64,000 nucleotides of DNA from Ricinus communis (taxonomy: Eukaryota > Streptophyta > Magnoliopsida > Malpighiales > Euphorbiaceae): positions 24,477,277 to 24,541,276 of the forward strand of contig NC_063259.1 in assembly GCF_019578655.1 (NCBI RefSeq), written 5' to 3'. The translations under genes and the position numbers were made by a program. Numbering within the stretch: position 1 is the first letter of the stretch; each line of letters starts with the position of its first letter. Shown one piece after another: positions 23,501 through 35,999 of this stretch. Below the pieces are notes generated by a model. That model made no database searches. It was given only the letters and a program-made list of their open reading frames with translations, and was not told the origin of the DNA.

Positions 23501-26500
23501 TTACTCATTAAAGTGAGTAAGCATCCATGCAGGCAGGAGAGCGTTGGCACGATTGTGGATTGGAGTTGTCTCGTCCTCTCCTGTACTGCCTCTTGCAGGG
23601 TGGGTGCTTCTGCACATATTGCAACAGCGCGGTCTTATTACTTCTGTTCTTTCGGATTCACATAACAGTGAGCAAAACTCAATCTAATGGAGAGAGATAG
23701 AGAGAAAGAAAGACCTTATGTTCATGGACTGAATTGGCTGTGGTAGAAGAACAGGTGATGAGTCTACACCTTGATTTTGTTGCTCCCACTGTGTCTGCTG
23801 AGCCTTTGCCTTCTCTTTCTCCTTTACCTGATTTTTGGCTCTCAAAACATCAGAGATTGACACCAAAAGGAGCTGATATATAACGAAAATATTTACAAAA
23901 ATTTTGTGAAATCGAAAACCTTCTTTGCGAGCTGGTTGTTTTGCTCCTGCAATGCCTTATCCTGTAAAGGGAAATCAGATAAATGACAAGAAAGGAAGGG
24001 AACTGTTCTAGATCACACATTTTTATCAGGTGCTGAAAAACAGTTCTATCAGGTGCTGAAAACTTTCTGTTATGACAAAGTAATACAGACACTCCTTTGC
24101 ATTGCTAACATTTTTTAGTTAACCCCATTACATAAGTACAATAGTTTATCGAGTGAGACCACCAAGCTCTTAGTAGTTCAGGATTGACTTGTTTGAGCCG
24201 TGTCCCTATTTGAATTTAAATATACAGCAAATCTATTAAATTTATTATGTCTCGTGAATTAGATTCATAAATATAAACGAATCTAAATTATAAATTTAAA
24301 TTATTCGTTAAATTATTAAAATAATAAAATATCGGATACAAATTTTAACATACTCAATAAGATTATAATTTTAATCAAATAAATAAATTTAGATAGATAT
24401 TTTTTTATATAATATACATAAAAATATAAAATTATATATTTAATTTTTAAACTATTAATCTATTAATTTTCGAGCTAGTTGGTAAATTTATATATGAGCT
24501 AGCTCATCTGTCTAACAAATAGTGTTTTGCTAAAGTTGAGGTTGATTCATTTATTAAATGAACTTAATTACACGAACTAGAGCGAATTTAGCCGAGTTAT
24601 GAATAGCTCATAAGTCAACTCACCCATCTGCATCCCTCAATAGTCATATTATATTCCATTGTATGACACCCCTAAATAATCACCCTTCTTAGAGATAGAA
24701 AAAAAGGGAAAGTTAATGGGGCCTTACCTTCTTTTGGAGTGCTGAAATTGATTCATACATCAGTTGATTCTGTAAATAAAGAAAGGTGCAATCAGTTGTT
24801 TATGTAGTCTACTTGAGATGCAACCTGATACACCAAAATCTTTCCAGAAGCGAAGTGCACTGCTTTTATACCTTTCTTGACCTAACGTGTTTAAGAGCAG
24901 AATCAATTTGTTGCTCCAAATTCTGAAGGTCTTTGAGGGTTAAGGTATCAAGTTCTTCCCCCATGAAATGCCTGCAGACATTTAAAATAGACAAGTTGAT
25001 AAGTGAAATCATTCTTGTTCGTTTAGTTGCTTCTGTTATAAGAACTTGCACCGATCATTTTAAGTCCATGCCTTTGGTTTCTTTGTAAAACCTCCACCCT
25101 AGCCTTCAGCTTTGCATGTTCTAGAGTCCAGCTACCCTGAAAATATTGATAACATTGTTGTTTTCGCAATAACTTCAAACATAAGTAAAGAACAGCACAA
25201 AAAAAAAAAAAAAAAGAAGAAGAAATAGCCAATTAGAGAAACAAAAATCTATTCTTTCTGATTTTAGCTCCTACGCAAGCAAAATGTATTCCATCCAGCT
25301 TAGCAAAATTACCCTGTTTCAGATTCATAGTTCATTTGAAATAAAACCAGGCTGTTAGAAGGGCACTGTTTGACATCGTATACAGAACTAGTCAGCTAGC
25401 AAAAAGAGGAGGTTCGTACATTTGTTTCAGTATCAGTTGCAAGAAGCTGCCTCTCTGCATATGAATATCTCTCGTAACGTTCAAGGATCCTTTCCATGCT
25501 GTTTCCAAATAAAGTGCAAGTTCAAGTACTCAGTTTACTCAATCAAAATCATAAAATTCAGAAATTATAATAAAAAAAAAAAGAGCACAATCAAATTCAG
25601 CTGAAGTTTGAGAAAACAAAGAAGATAATTATTCTGATGTTTAATAGGACCCTTTCTTGAGGCAGCAAAAGGGTTTGTCTTGGGACAAGAGTTGTCTCTT
25701 TTCATTACAAGGACAGATTGATTAGAATGGACAGACCACTCCATTGGAATATGTAACATTGGTAGTTTAAAATCATGAAAGATCACAATCCAAAGTACAA
25801 AGAATAACATATAAGTATTTATATGCATACAAAAAAAAGGAATAGATCAAGTACTAGAATGACACCATTTGAGCTCATAAAGAGATAGTACTACTGGCCA
25901 TATAATTCAATCATCGTATTTTACTACTAAATTTAGCTCATTCATATCATGGTGGGCCTTCTATTCTTAACCTCTTCTTAGTTTGTGATTTGATGTATCC
26001 AAGGGTGGACCTTATATGCTCGTCAACATGCCAGTGATGTGGGCTACTACACTTTTTGCTAGTTTTAAGTATGGCCCTAGGATCATCCTTCCCTATGTAG
26101 TGGGGGCTGCTTCACCTCTTGACATGATTTTTAGACCATTTCATAGGAGAACTGATATTAGAGAAAAACCTAAAGGACAAGCTGCCAAAATCCAAAAATT
26201 AGATCAAAAGCAAATAATACACGCAAAAATTAGGAAATTTAAAAAGAAGAAAGAGTGGGAGTGAGGGCTTTAATTTCCACCAATATAAAAGTCTTCCTTT
26301 CCTAATGAAGGAAACAAAAATGCCCTGTAGATTAACAGTATAATTTGAATCCAACCCTTAAGAATATGTGCATTCACATATGTTGGATGAGCAGTTTCCA
26401 AGTGAAAGAAAGATGCTCATTGAAGAAAGTAAAAATGTGAGCACATGTTATTCTAACTGTATTACTAACCAATAGCATTACTTGCTTCTTAGCATCTGAC

Positions 26501-29500
26501 TGATATGCATATGCAGTATACAATAGTCAGCCATGAAATCTGCTGTTGGCCTAGGATTTTGTTCTTAGTGATATGAAGCAACTTGTCTTGCTCCAAAATT
26601 AATTCTACAACATATAGGAATCTCCCCCAGTAGACTCTTATCCTGGACTGGGACTAATACTAATACTATAGTCATAGTTTTTACCCTTCTAAAGACAATA
26701 AAATGGACTTTAAACCATGTAATGCAGAAGCCAGATATAGGGGTGACCTAATGACTCTTTTGGCAGATTTGACAATTTTACAAGACTTGCTTATTCTAAA
26801 ATTTTTTTGAATTCAATATGTTTAATTTTAGAATTTCTCTAATTTTCAAATCAAACAATAAAAAAGCGTCTCATTTGGTTGGTTCTAATCTTGTATAGAT
26901 ATACTATCAGCAATTCCTTGCTGCATTTTCGATATGAAAGTCGAAGTATTCATGCACCCCTATTAGAGTATTATCATCCTAAAGGCCTGCTAAGAGCAGC
27001 TACTTGTTCAGGCTTTTAGCCTTCCTCCAACGTCCACTCCCTACGCTAATTAAAGCACTTTTTGTGGACAAGATTTACCCTCTAATATATTCATACTCAG
27101 ATTGAAAAAATTCCATTGAATTTGGTAATATATATTATTTGTATTTTAAAAAATAAAACACTATATAATATTAAACTTATAACAGAAAATATATAAAAAT
27201 TAAATATTTAAGTAGCATTGCAATAATTATATCAAAAATTTTCTTTAAAATTAACTTTAAATATAGATTATATTATTTATATAATATATAATATATTATT
27301 AATATAATAGGTATTTGAATTAGATTTCAATTAAATATAGTATTTAATGTTGTGACCTCATTGATAAACATAGTGAATATTATGTTGAATTTTAGAGTGC
27401 ATTAATTTATAATGACTTTTAATATATCTATGTGTTCATTGACTGAAAAATTATAAAATTTAAATTAATTGAATTATTTTTTAAAAAGTTCACATAAAAA
27501 TATTTTAATATATAATTTTTATAAAAACTACATATTAAAATATTTTATATAAATTTAATCCAAATTTTATAAATTCTTATATAAATATATAATCACATTG
27601 AAAATCACTATAAATTATGGCACTCTAAAATCCATGTAAATATTATCCTATTAAAATTATGTTAGGACAGGTCAGCTAAGCTTACCATCTAAGAAAGTAT
27701 CTCTTACATGTAGTAAGATTGGCTAGGGCAATAATGGACATAAAGGATCATTTCATGGATAGTAATGTAATCAAATAATTATTAATCTACAAGCTATTAA
27801 ATATGAATATTTAATTAGTTATTATAACCCTATTTATATAATGATTAATAATATCAATTACTTTTTCTTTGATTTAATGGTGCAAAACTAATATGTGCTA
27901 TAAGTATGGGCAAACTGAATTATTTACTAAGTCAATTCTACAGAGCAAAGCTTCAGTAATCTATCCAAAAGTTGGTTCTTCAATATTTGTTGAGAAATGG
28001 TACTTGGCCGACAAATTAGTGCCCATCAACTATCATTCTTTTTTCTGAAACCTTCACAGTTTATTGGAACTGTACAAACACAATTATTAGTTCCAGGAAA
28101 AAAGAAACACCTCGTGAAAGTGAAACTGAGTATTTATATTCCTATATACTTAGTAATAACTTATTATATGTTATTGCCTTCCTAACAATTTTATCACAGC
28201 AGTATTCTGCCGTGGCTTAATTAAGCAGGAATGTACCTTTGGAGAAAAGGTAATGGAGGGGATTGCACCATTCCTGTCTATTATCACATCATTATCCCCA
28301 GTATCAAACTCGTTGCCATTCGTATTACTTAATACTTTTAACTAATATGAAATATCTCTTATTCTCGAAAAAAAAAAAAAATGAACTATTTCTTCTTCAA
28401 GCCTTCAAGTTAACATATATTCTCATGTACTTAAAAAGAATAAAATTTCTATTTTAATATAATAAGCTCTTTCTTATATTAAGATCAAAATTATAAGTTT
28501 TTTATTTCTTTTTTTGGTATATATGTATTTAAAATCAATCTAATTAATTTAGAGCATGTAGAGTAGTTTATAAATAGTAAAGCACTAAATCAAGAATTTT
28601 AATACAATTATATATCCAAAACTTCAACTCGAGATTCTAATTAAAAATAATACGAATACTAATTTCTTTTAAAATAAAAAAAAAAAAGGGGGTGAGAAAT
28701 CACTACTATTGAAGGGTTTCTTCTTATCCTTTAAAACCAGATTTGCAGTTCCAAGGATATTTTCTGTTCAAAGGTCTGAGAGAGGAGAAGAGATAGAATG
28801 ACTTTGTCAGTCAGAAAAAGATATGATGTTAAAAAGTGAACATTTTATTGATAATTATATGTGTGAAGTTAACTTTGTTGCGAATGTACTCAACTATTCA
28901 GGTTGCAATTCACCTTTCCTTTCCCCTATTTTAGGATATATTATTGTCAGCCAGTACTTTTTTTTATTAATTAAGTCTTACAATTGAATTAGTTTTCCTA
29001 CAATCTTATTATTAACTGTATATTCTTTTTTAATGTCTTAATTTTAAGTTAATGTAATTTAAGGTAATTGAAAACTTAGTTAATTGTAAGTGTTGAAGAT
29101 TGGGTTTAATAATTAAGGCATATTAGCTTATTCAGAATAAATTTTTATTTAGATAATAGGACTAATAGCTTCTCAAAATGCACATATTAAAAAATTTATC
29201 CTCTAAACTTTTATACATGTAGCCTACAAATATTAGTTAATCCATCTTTATTCTAAGCTAATATCAAATTAAGAAAAAAATTATATTTTCTAATTTTGAC
29301 TTTATTTAAATAATTTAAGAGGACAAAGAAAGAAAAATTATTATCTCGTCCAATTTAAAAGAAGAATGATGAAAACAAATAACAGAATATAAAAAATTAA
29401 GATGTAATGCGACTAAATTATTATCTATAAAAATATAAACAATTACTGCCGCCAGACGCAGGTTACAACTAGAATTGTAATAAAGTAATAACAACTATAT

Positions 29501-32500
29501 GGATGATAAATTAGAAGATAATTTGATAATTAATTGTTTTTATTTTGTTTCCTCTCAAAATCTCATTATGTTCTTATAATTTTTTTTCTTTCTCTCTTAT
29601 AACAAGTGTGCTACAGTAACTTGGTTACTGTTTACGTTCTTACAGTAACTTGATCACTATTTATATTGTTACAGTAATCCGTTTACTGTTAACTTTGTAC
29701 AGTAATCTAGTTACTGTGGACAACAATAAAAACCTTCTATTATCTGGGTTTTTTTTTTACTCTCAATTATCTTTGGATTGTGAATATTTGTCTTTTTTTG
29801 TTTTGTTTTTCTTTATACATTAATAGTGATTTTGATCTTATACACTAAAATTAATCAAATATTAATTTGAGCGTATAAAGATGCATAGACCAAAAATAAG
29901 AAAAGTATCGTCTGTTATCTTAATCCTAAAAAACCATTACTTAACAGTGAGCTTAGCATAAAAGCATTACTATCTTGATTCTAAATTTGGCCCACAAAAC
30001 TTTGATTCTCTGATTTGAGTTACTACATCTCATCATTCTCCATCATGAAAAAATAAATCTTTTTCCTGTTAGGATTACATAATATATATATAACAGGTAC
30101 TAAAGAAAGCAGATTATGACCTAGAAGATAAGTTGTCCTCCTAGTCTAATCCCACAAAAGCCTATTGGCTTTGGGTAGTATATAGTTCCAAATGATATGT
30201 TTTTTTCTTATTAAATATTTAATTAAATACCCTTTACCCAAAGAAACAACTAAAAAAAGTAACATCTTTTTTAACCAAAGAAAGAAAAGAAAACATTCTC
30301 CAATCATTAGTATGTTGAAGCCTTTCAGAATTAAGAATCAGAAAAACAAAAATTCATCGAAATTCTTCTCATATCAGAAACCATTCAAAAAAAATTAGTG
30401 AAAAGCTGACAAACTTGAAGAATAACTTAGCTAGAACTGCAAAACTGATAAAAACCCCATTTAATTGAAACTAAATCCGTACCAACAGAAGTAGATGTAA
30501 GCAATCATATGTACTTTGGCAAAAAGCTTAAGTATGATCTACTAAGCACATGAGGGCAACTCAAATTAAAAGGCCTATACTTGACGAAACTTTTTTCTTC
30601 TTTTGGCAATAAGCTCCATATTTCATTGCTTTAGTTCATACACTAGAAAGCAAAAGTAGTAGCTAGCCAAGAATTGGTTTGACTTGGTTAGACCGAGTGT
30701 GCAAAGATCGCAGGTTTTAGCTGAAACAAACTTGGGCTGAGTTTAAGGATTTTAGATTGATTTCGGGATAAGGAAAGATTTCTCTTCGTGCGTGAGGATA
30801 ATAAGATATATGCATGAACATAACATTTGTTATAACCAAATTCTGCAACAATCTTGCACTCCATTTTCTTACTTGTTTATATGTTTTGGCGTTATTGCTG
30901 AGTCATGGAAACAGAAAAAAATCTACTGTGCATTGATGAACTTCTGTTTCCTGTAGGTGGGATAGTGAACTTTGAAATGTTTTCGTTTTGGACGATGAAC
31001 TTTGAAATGTTAATTTAGCTTCATAACGTATTTATATTTTTCTTTTATTCTGGAGACAGTAGAAATAAAGTCTTAACTAAAATGGGAATGGGATTTAGCA
31101 AAGCTTTAAATCTGATCACTTTAAGCGTGGCCAGATGGGCCAACTTGGCAAGTAGCTTGCTGACAAGACTAATGACATATGTTGATGTAGGAATCTTGTT
31201 GGTGCCATTTTCCCGACCCAAAACAAATAAAAGGAAAATATAGGAAAGGGTGTAAGGTTTGTTTCCACCGTTCCAGCAGAAGGAGAGAAAGAGAGAGAGA
31301 ATCATATTGATCTTACTCTATAAAACAAACAACATTACATATCCCTTAAAATTTAATAATACAGATTTAAAAATAACATACATATATTTTAGATCACGGG
31401 TAGAGTATTTGATAAAAAAACCCAATTCAAGTTTTGTATTCTTTAGAAAATTCTGGCCATGGATATATATATATAAGACACATATAGTATTCTGATGCTG
31501 CTGGCATGCAGCGCTTCCATTATTTTAACGAAGGTTACATGCTAATAGTCATAGAGACAGTCAAGCCACTACTGTGTGCAGGTCAGTTCAGTATATCAAT
31601 GCTCATATATTTTACTTAAATGAAGCCCTAAGGCACACCTTCTTAGTAAAACTCTCCTTTCGGTAGAAAATGACAGTTTACATACTATTTTTCAAATAAA
31701 GTTGAGTACATTTGCCAAAAGTAATTTTGTCATCAGAAGGACTGTTAAATCACTCACTAAAAAAAAAAAAGTTAAATGTAAACAGTATCTTAAAAACTTC
31801 AAATCTATGCTTTCTTGAACCGTGTGGTTCTTAAGGTGAGCACATCATCACATCCTAAGCTGAGGTAGCATGAAGAGAAAGAAAGAAAGAAAGAAAAAAA
31901 GAAGGCCATAACAGCCAGCAACATGACTGTAAATGGGGGCACCAAAGAAACACAGAGACAAATTAATATTTATACTGTTCAAATGAAAAAAAAAATAAAA
32001 ATTGACCAAAAAACAAATATTGTGACATTTTCTTTTTAATAATACAAATGACAAGGTGTTAACTTTTCACCGGTTGTCTAATTAGAAGCATCTTCCTCAA
32101 AGCAACTTAGTTAACAGCATTGCTTTAGTCAGAAGTAAATTATAAAAACATTGAATATTATAAACAAGTTTTGATGTCTAGTGAGATAGAACTACTGCAT
32201 TGCACTCAAGTTTAAACCCCAATTTTTCTTAAAGCTAAATATCTTACGTGGAGACAGTACACACCCACAGCTCACTATCCCTCTCTTTAAAGTTTGCCTA
32301 ACGAACTGCTGTATTATCATAATTATTTTATTATTTTAATAATTATTATTGTTATTTTTATTTATAATTTTATTTATTTTCCTGCATGAAATTAACAGTA
32401 AAAGCCATTAAGTTTGAGAACTTGTGGTTCACTTTTGTTGTTGTTATTTATCATTATTAAGCATGATTTTTCCAAGAAAATTCATTTCTTACCAATTCCA

Positions 32501-32921
32501 AGAACTTAACAATACAAATTCGAACAAAAATAATTCTTTGAAATATATCCTTCATCAGTTTAAGGTTAGTTGCAGACTGTCATCAGCAAAAAGAAGCAAC
32601 AAGCACAACTTAAAAACTTTAAAAGGAGAGAGAGAGAGAGAGAGAGAGAATCCATGAGAAAGAAACAAACAAATAAGCAAATAAACAGATACAAAAAAAA
32701 AATTATAATAAGAGGAGAAGAGAGAAAGATGGGTACCAGGAATCAGTAGAGTATTCAAAGAGTTTCCCTTTAGTAGAAAAAACAATCAAAGCAACTTCAG
32801 CATCGCAAAGAACAGAGATCTCATGGGCTTTCTTCAACAATCCAGCCCTTCTTTTTGAAAAGGTCACTTGCCTATTAATCTTGTTTTCAATTCTCTTCAG
32901 CTGAACCCTACCTCTCCCCAT
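23501..32921 (-). CDS. FUL: MIKC-type MADS-box transcription factor, FRUITFULL (AP1/SQUA) clade, complete
   Basis: Eight exons: 32737-32921, 25420-25498, 25072-25136, 24872-24971, 24728-24769, 23920-23961, 23715-23827 and 23501-23609. Lengths 185/79/65/100/42/42 are those typical of this family, and all phases join to give 244 residues. Residues 1-60 are the MADS DNA-binding domain ([20 protein letters not shown]…[14 protein letters not shown], typical of AP1/FUL proteins). I and K domains follow, with K helices around [16 protein letters not shown] and [16 protein letters not shown]. The C terminus contains LPAWML, the FUL motif, and lacks the CFAA farnesylation tail of AP1, so it is a euFUL gene. 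FUL proteins bind CArG boxes as heteromers with SEP proteins and control meristem identity and fruit development. Intron 1 is 7.2 kb, a usual place for regulatory elements in this family. Intron 3 has a GC donor. The SEP-type gene lies upstream in the same orientation. Confidence 0.96.
25070..25071 (-). other. GC donor site of FUL intron 3
   Basis: Exon 3 must end at CCAAAG to reach the family length of 65 and to join exon 4 in frame (AG|G CAT TTC). The next intron bases are GCATGG, so the donor is GC instead of GT; the acceptor is a normal CAG. No GT nearby preserves frame and length. Confidence 0.8.
29612..29724. repeat. Four tandem 28-29-bp units, each an imperfect palindrome, in FUL intron 1
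   Basis: Units begin with TACAGTAA at 29612, 29641, 29670 and 29698. Each unit has ACAGTAAC-like sequence followed by its inverted form GTTACTGT (unit 1: ACAGTAACTTGGTTACTGT). Each can form a small hairpin, and a dimeric protein could bind each. The spacers (about 9 bases) differ among units while the palindromic arms are kept better. Confidence 0.85.
32628..32650. repeat. (AG)n microsatellite in FUL intron 1 near the donor
   Basis: An AG run about 90 bases inside intron 1 of the FUL-type gene. Confidence 0.85.
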
Positions 32922-32950
32922 ATTCTTCTTCTTGTTGCTGCTGCTATTCC

Positions 32951-32990
32951 TCTTCTTCTTCTTCTTCTTCTTCTTCTTCTTCTTCTTCTG
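32951..32990 (-). repeat. (GAA)n microsatellite in the FUL 5' UTR
   Basis: A CTT run on the plus strand, read as GAA in the leader between the predicted TATA box and the start codon. Length variation here would change the 5' UTR. Confidence 0.85.
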
Positions 32991-33130
32991 CTTCTGCTTC
33001 TTCTCTTAAAAAAAAAACAAAATTCAAACCAAAGAAACAAAAGAAGAATCAAAGAGAACTGGATTGCGCTTATGTGGGTATTGTTTCTGCAGATGTTTGG
33101 TTTCTTTCTCTCTTTGTTTGTATAACAGTC

Positions 33131-33140
33131 TTTATATATA
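33131..33140 (-). promoter_or_regulatory. TATA box of the FUL-type gene
   Basis: TATATATAAA on the minus strand lies about 210 bases upstream of the FUL start codon. Transcription would begin near 33100, giving a leader of about 180 bases containing the GAA run. Confidence 0.6.
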
Positions 33141-33199
33141 ATAAGTTATAGAGGGAGAGCAAATATCGGCAAAATGTTTCTGAGAGAAGCACACAAATG

Positions 33200-34924
33200 G
33201 AAGCTTTCAAAACAACTTTGGAAGAGGAGAGTGGATTGATGTAAAAAAAATGTGGTATTCCAAAACCAGGGTGGTTTCGTCAAATGCGTTGTCGAATTAT
33301 GATTGGATAAAGAAATGCTACCTTTTCTTTTCTTTTCTCTTTTATATTTTTTTCATGGGAATAATTTTCGAACTTAAGGGCGTTGCAATGGTCCGTACAT
33401 ATATTTTCTGTACGAACAAACAGAGGATTTTTTCTTTTACATATGTTTTTTTGCTATGAATATTGTATATATATATATATATTGAAGTGGAAATAACAAT
33501 AATGATAATTATTATTATTATTACAATTATAGTAATAGTAATGAGTAGGGTTGGATCGGGTGTCCACTGGTCAATTGGTCAGTGATTGACGGCGCTGTTC
33601 TGTTTATACTTCCCTTTGTATATTTCCAACTTCTCCTGCCTGCTTTTATGAATTTGCAAGGAAAGATGTTTTCAATGAAATTAGTAATCAGTATGAGGCC
33701 ATGGCCAAAGCTCCAGCGATTGCTCTCTAATTTGATATCTGCTTTGATCTTATATCACCTTGCTCCACTCTAATTTACTATGCATTCTATCTATTTATGT
33801 ATATTTATTATTAACCAATTTAATTTTAAAAAAGAGATTCGTCGAGTTAAAAGTAAAACTAAAAATATTTATTTTTATAAATAAAAAATTTTAAATTTTA
33901 TATTAAATAAATTTTTATTTTTACGGTTAATGTTTTTACCTTTTACGATAAAGGTAAATAAATGACTATAATTAGGTGCAATCCTATAGCTTTTTTCCAT
34001 TAAAATAAGAAACCTGCAATGCTTAACTCAAAAGTTTAAAAATAAAAAATAACACATTAAATTTTATTTAGCAATTGCATCAGGCTTTCTCAATAAAAAT
34101 ATCTTTTATTTTAAACCTTATAATTTTTTAATTATACGATGTCCGGAGAAGGTAAATGGTAAAAAAGAAAATAATTGAAAAAAATAATAATTAAGTTTGT
34201 ATTTAATAATTCAAGTTTAGGACAATAAATACAAGGAAGGATGGAAGAAGTTGGAACTATATAATCATAACTTTCTTTGTGCCAGATAATTATCTTTCTA
34301 AGTATAGAAAACTTTTCCATTCATTTTACTTTCTTTAAGATTTCGTTCTGATCCAAACAATAACAGTTATAATGTAACAAATTAGGGTAGAGATCATTTC
34401 AGGAAATGCGAAAAATTCAAACTTGTAATTGTTTTCATTGTCTAGATTATATATGTGTGATTTATATAGCTTCCTTTAGGTTTATGGTTAACCAGTTATT
34501 GTCGCAATCATTTTCCATTTTTCTTTAGCCATTTTCTGACGCCTCAATATTCTTTATTAGTTATTTATTGATATCTTTTCATATTTTAATATATTTGATA
34601 GCTCAATCTTTAAATTCAAAATTAATACCTGAATTTTATTATCTTGCTAAATGATGATCCATCTCTTAATATTTAAATACGTATAATATATTTTTCACTT
34701 TAATTGCAATATTTTTTTATATTTTATAATGTAATAAAATAAAAACTATATTCTTTTTCTCTAACTAAAATTTAAATGCATATAATAATAGATGCTCATA
34801 ATTAGTCATGATTTTTTTAGAAATAATTTAATATTATTGAACACAAAATTATAATTATAATTTCAAATGAGAATAAAAGAAAGCCAATTTTCAAATTTAC
34901 TCTCAGATACAACAAATAAAGTTT

Positions 34925-34955
<31 letters not shown>

Positions 34956-35900
34956 CTAATAAGACTGTTGTGGTACTCTATTGTTATAAAGTCTAGTTTT
35001 TTAATTATAGATAAATAATCACTATTATTTTAAATAATTTATTAGTTTAACATGTCTTTCTACTAATTTAAATTGTCGGTGAATGTATACATTAAATTTT
35101 AACTATTTATCAAAGTCAAAATTATATAGACAAATTTCATAGTTGTCAAGTATCACTAATTAAATTTTAATATAAAAAAGTTAATAAATAAAGATAATAT
35201 ATTTAGTTAATCGATGGCTATCTATTATATATAATTAAGTAATTTAGTATTTAATTATATTAATAAATATTAAAATTAAAATAATATTTAATTTTAATAG
35301 AATCATGTGGTATATATATATATTATAGATGTGTGTGTGTGGGTGTGTTATTAATATTTAAAGAGTTGTAGCAATAGTGCACCATGAATGCCTCAGCAAT
35401 GGTCGCTGCCCTACAGGCCGTACTCAGTAGATACATAGCTGGGGAAAGTGGGGTTATATTATAGTCATTGAATCGAATCAACCAAGGTTTTCTTCTTTTG
35501 TCTTTTTCATTGTATGAAGCTCTGATGGGTCTTAATCATCTAAATAACACACTACCACACACAAAAAGAAAAAAAATAAATAAATAAATTAAAGCCATTT
35601 CAATTACAAAAAGAAATGATGAATTTATTCTCACAGCGTACATGACCTTTCAACCCTTCCATTTTATGCACTTTAAATCAAATAAGATGTCATAATCTTC
35701 TAAAAGAATCAAGGAAATAAATATTTAATTATTGATTAAATAATTTATGTTATATATATATATATATATACTACTTTAGGTTTTGTAAGCATTGGCTGCC
35801 ATGTTCATCTGTTGCAAGAGACCAAGGATATTGTATTCTGACATTCCATCTATATTCCATTCATAGACGGAGGAAGCATTGAATCTAGATTGAGTTAAGA
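33200..35900. other. 5' flank of the FUL-type gene, AT-rich
   Basis: The proximal upstream region of the FUL-type gene. It holds (TA)n tracts at about 33465-33482, 34930-34956 and 35752-35771 and a GT run at about 35330-35347. No exact CArG box was noticed by eye, but the reading was not exhaustive. Confidence 0.5.
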
Positions 35901-35923
35901 TATTATTCCTATTTTCTATACCA

Positions 35924-35987
35924 AGATAAAGAAAAACAGATAGATCAACAAGTTTAGATAAAGAAAAACAGATAGATCAATAAGTTT
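35924..35987. repeat. 32-bp tandem duplication next to the pararetrovirus relic
   Basis: Two near-identical copies starting AGATAAAGAAAAACAGATAG at 35924 and 35956; the only difference seen is CAACAAG versus CAATAAG near the end. Confidence 0.85.
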
Positions 35988-35999
35988 CTGGTGTGCAGG

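Noticed and set aside
23850..24092. Minus-strand frame of 80 codons across FUL intron 6
   Set aside because: It runs through the 42-base exon 6 in the wrong frame and through intron sequence.
26016..26264. 82-codon open frame on the plus strand inside FUL intron 1
   Set aside because: It ends in a low-complexity Lys/Gln-rich tail, has no recognisable family and no promoter; best seen as chance.
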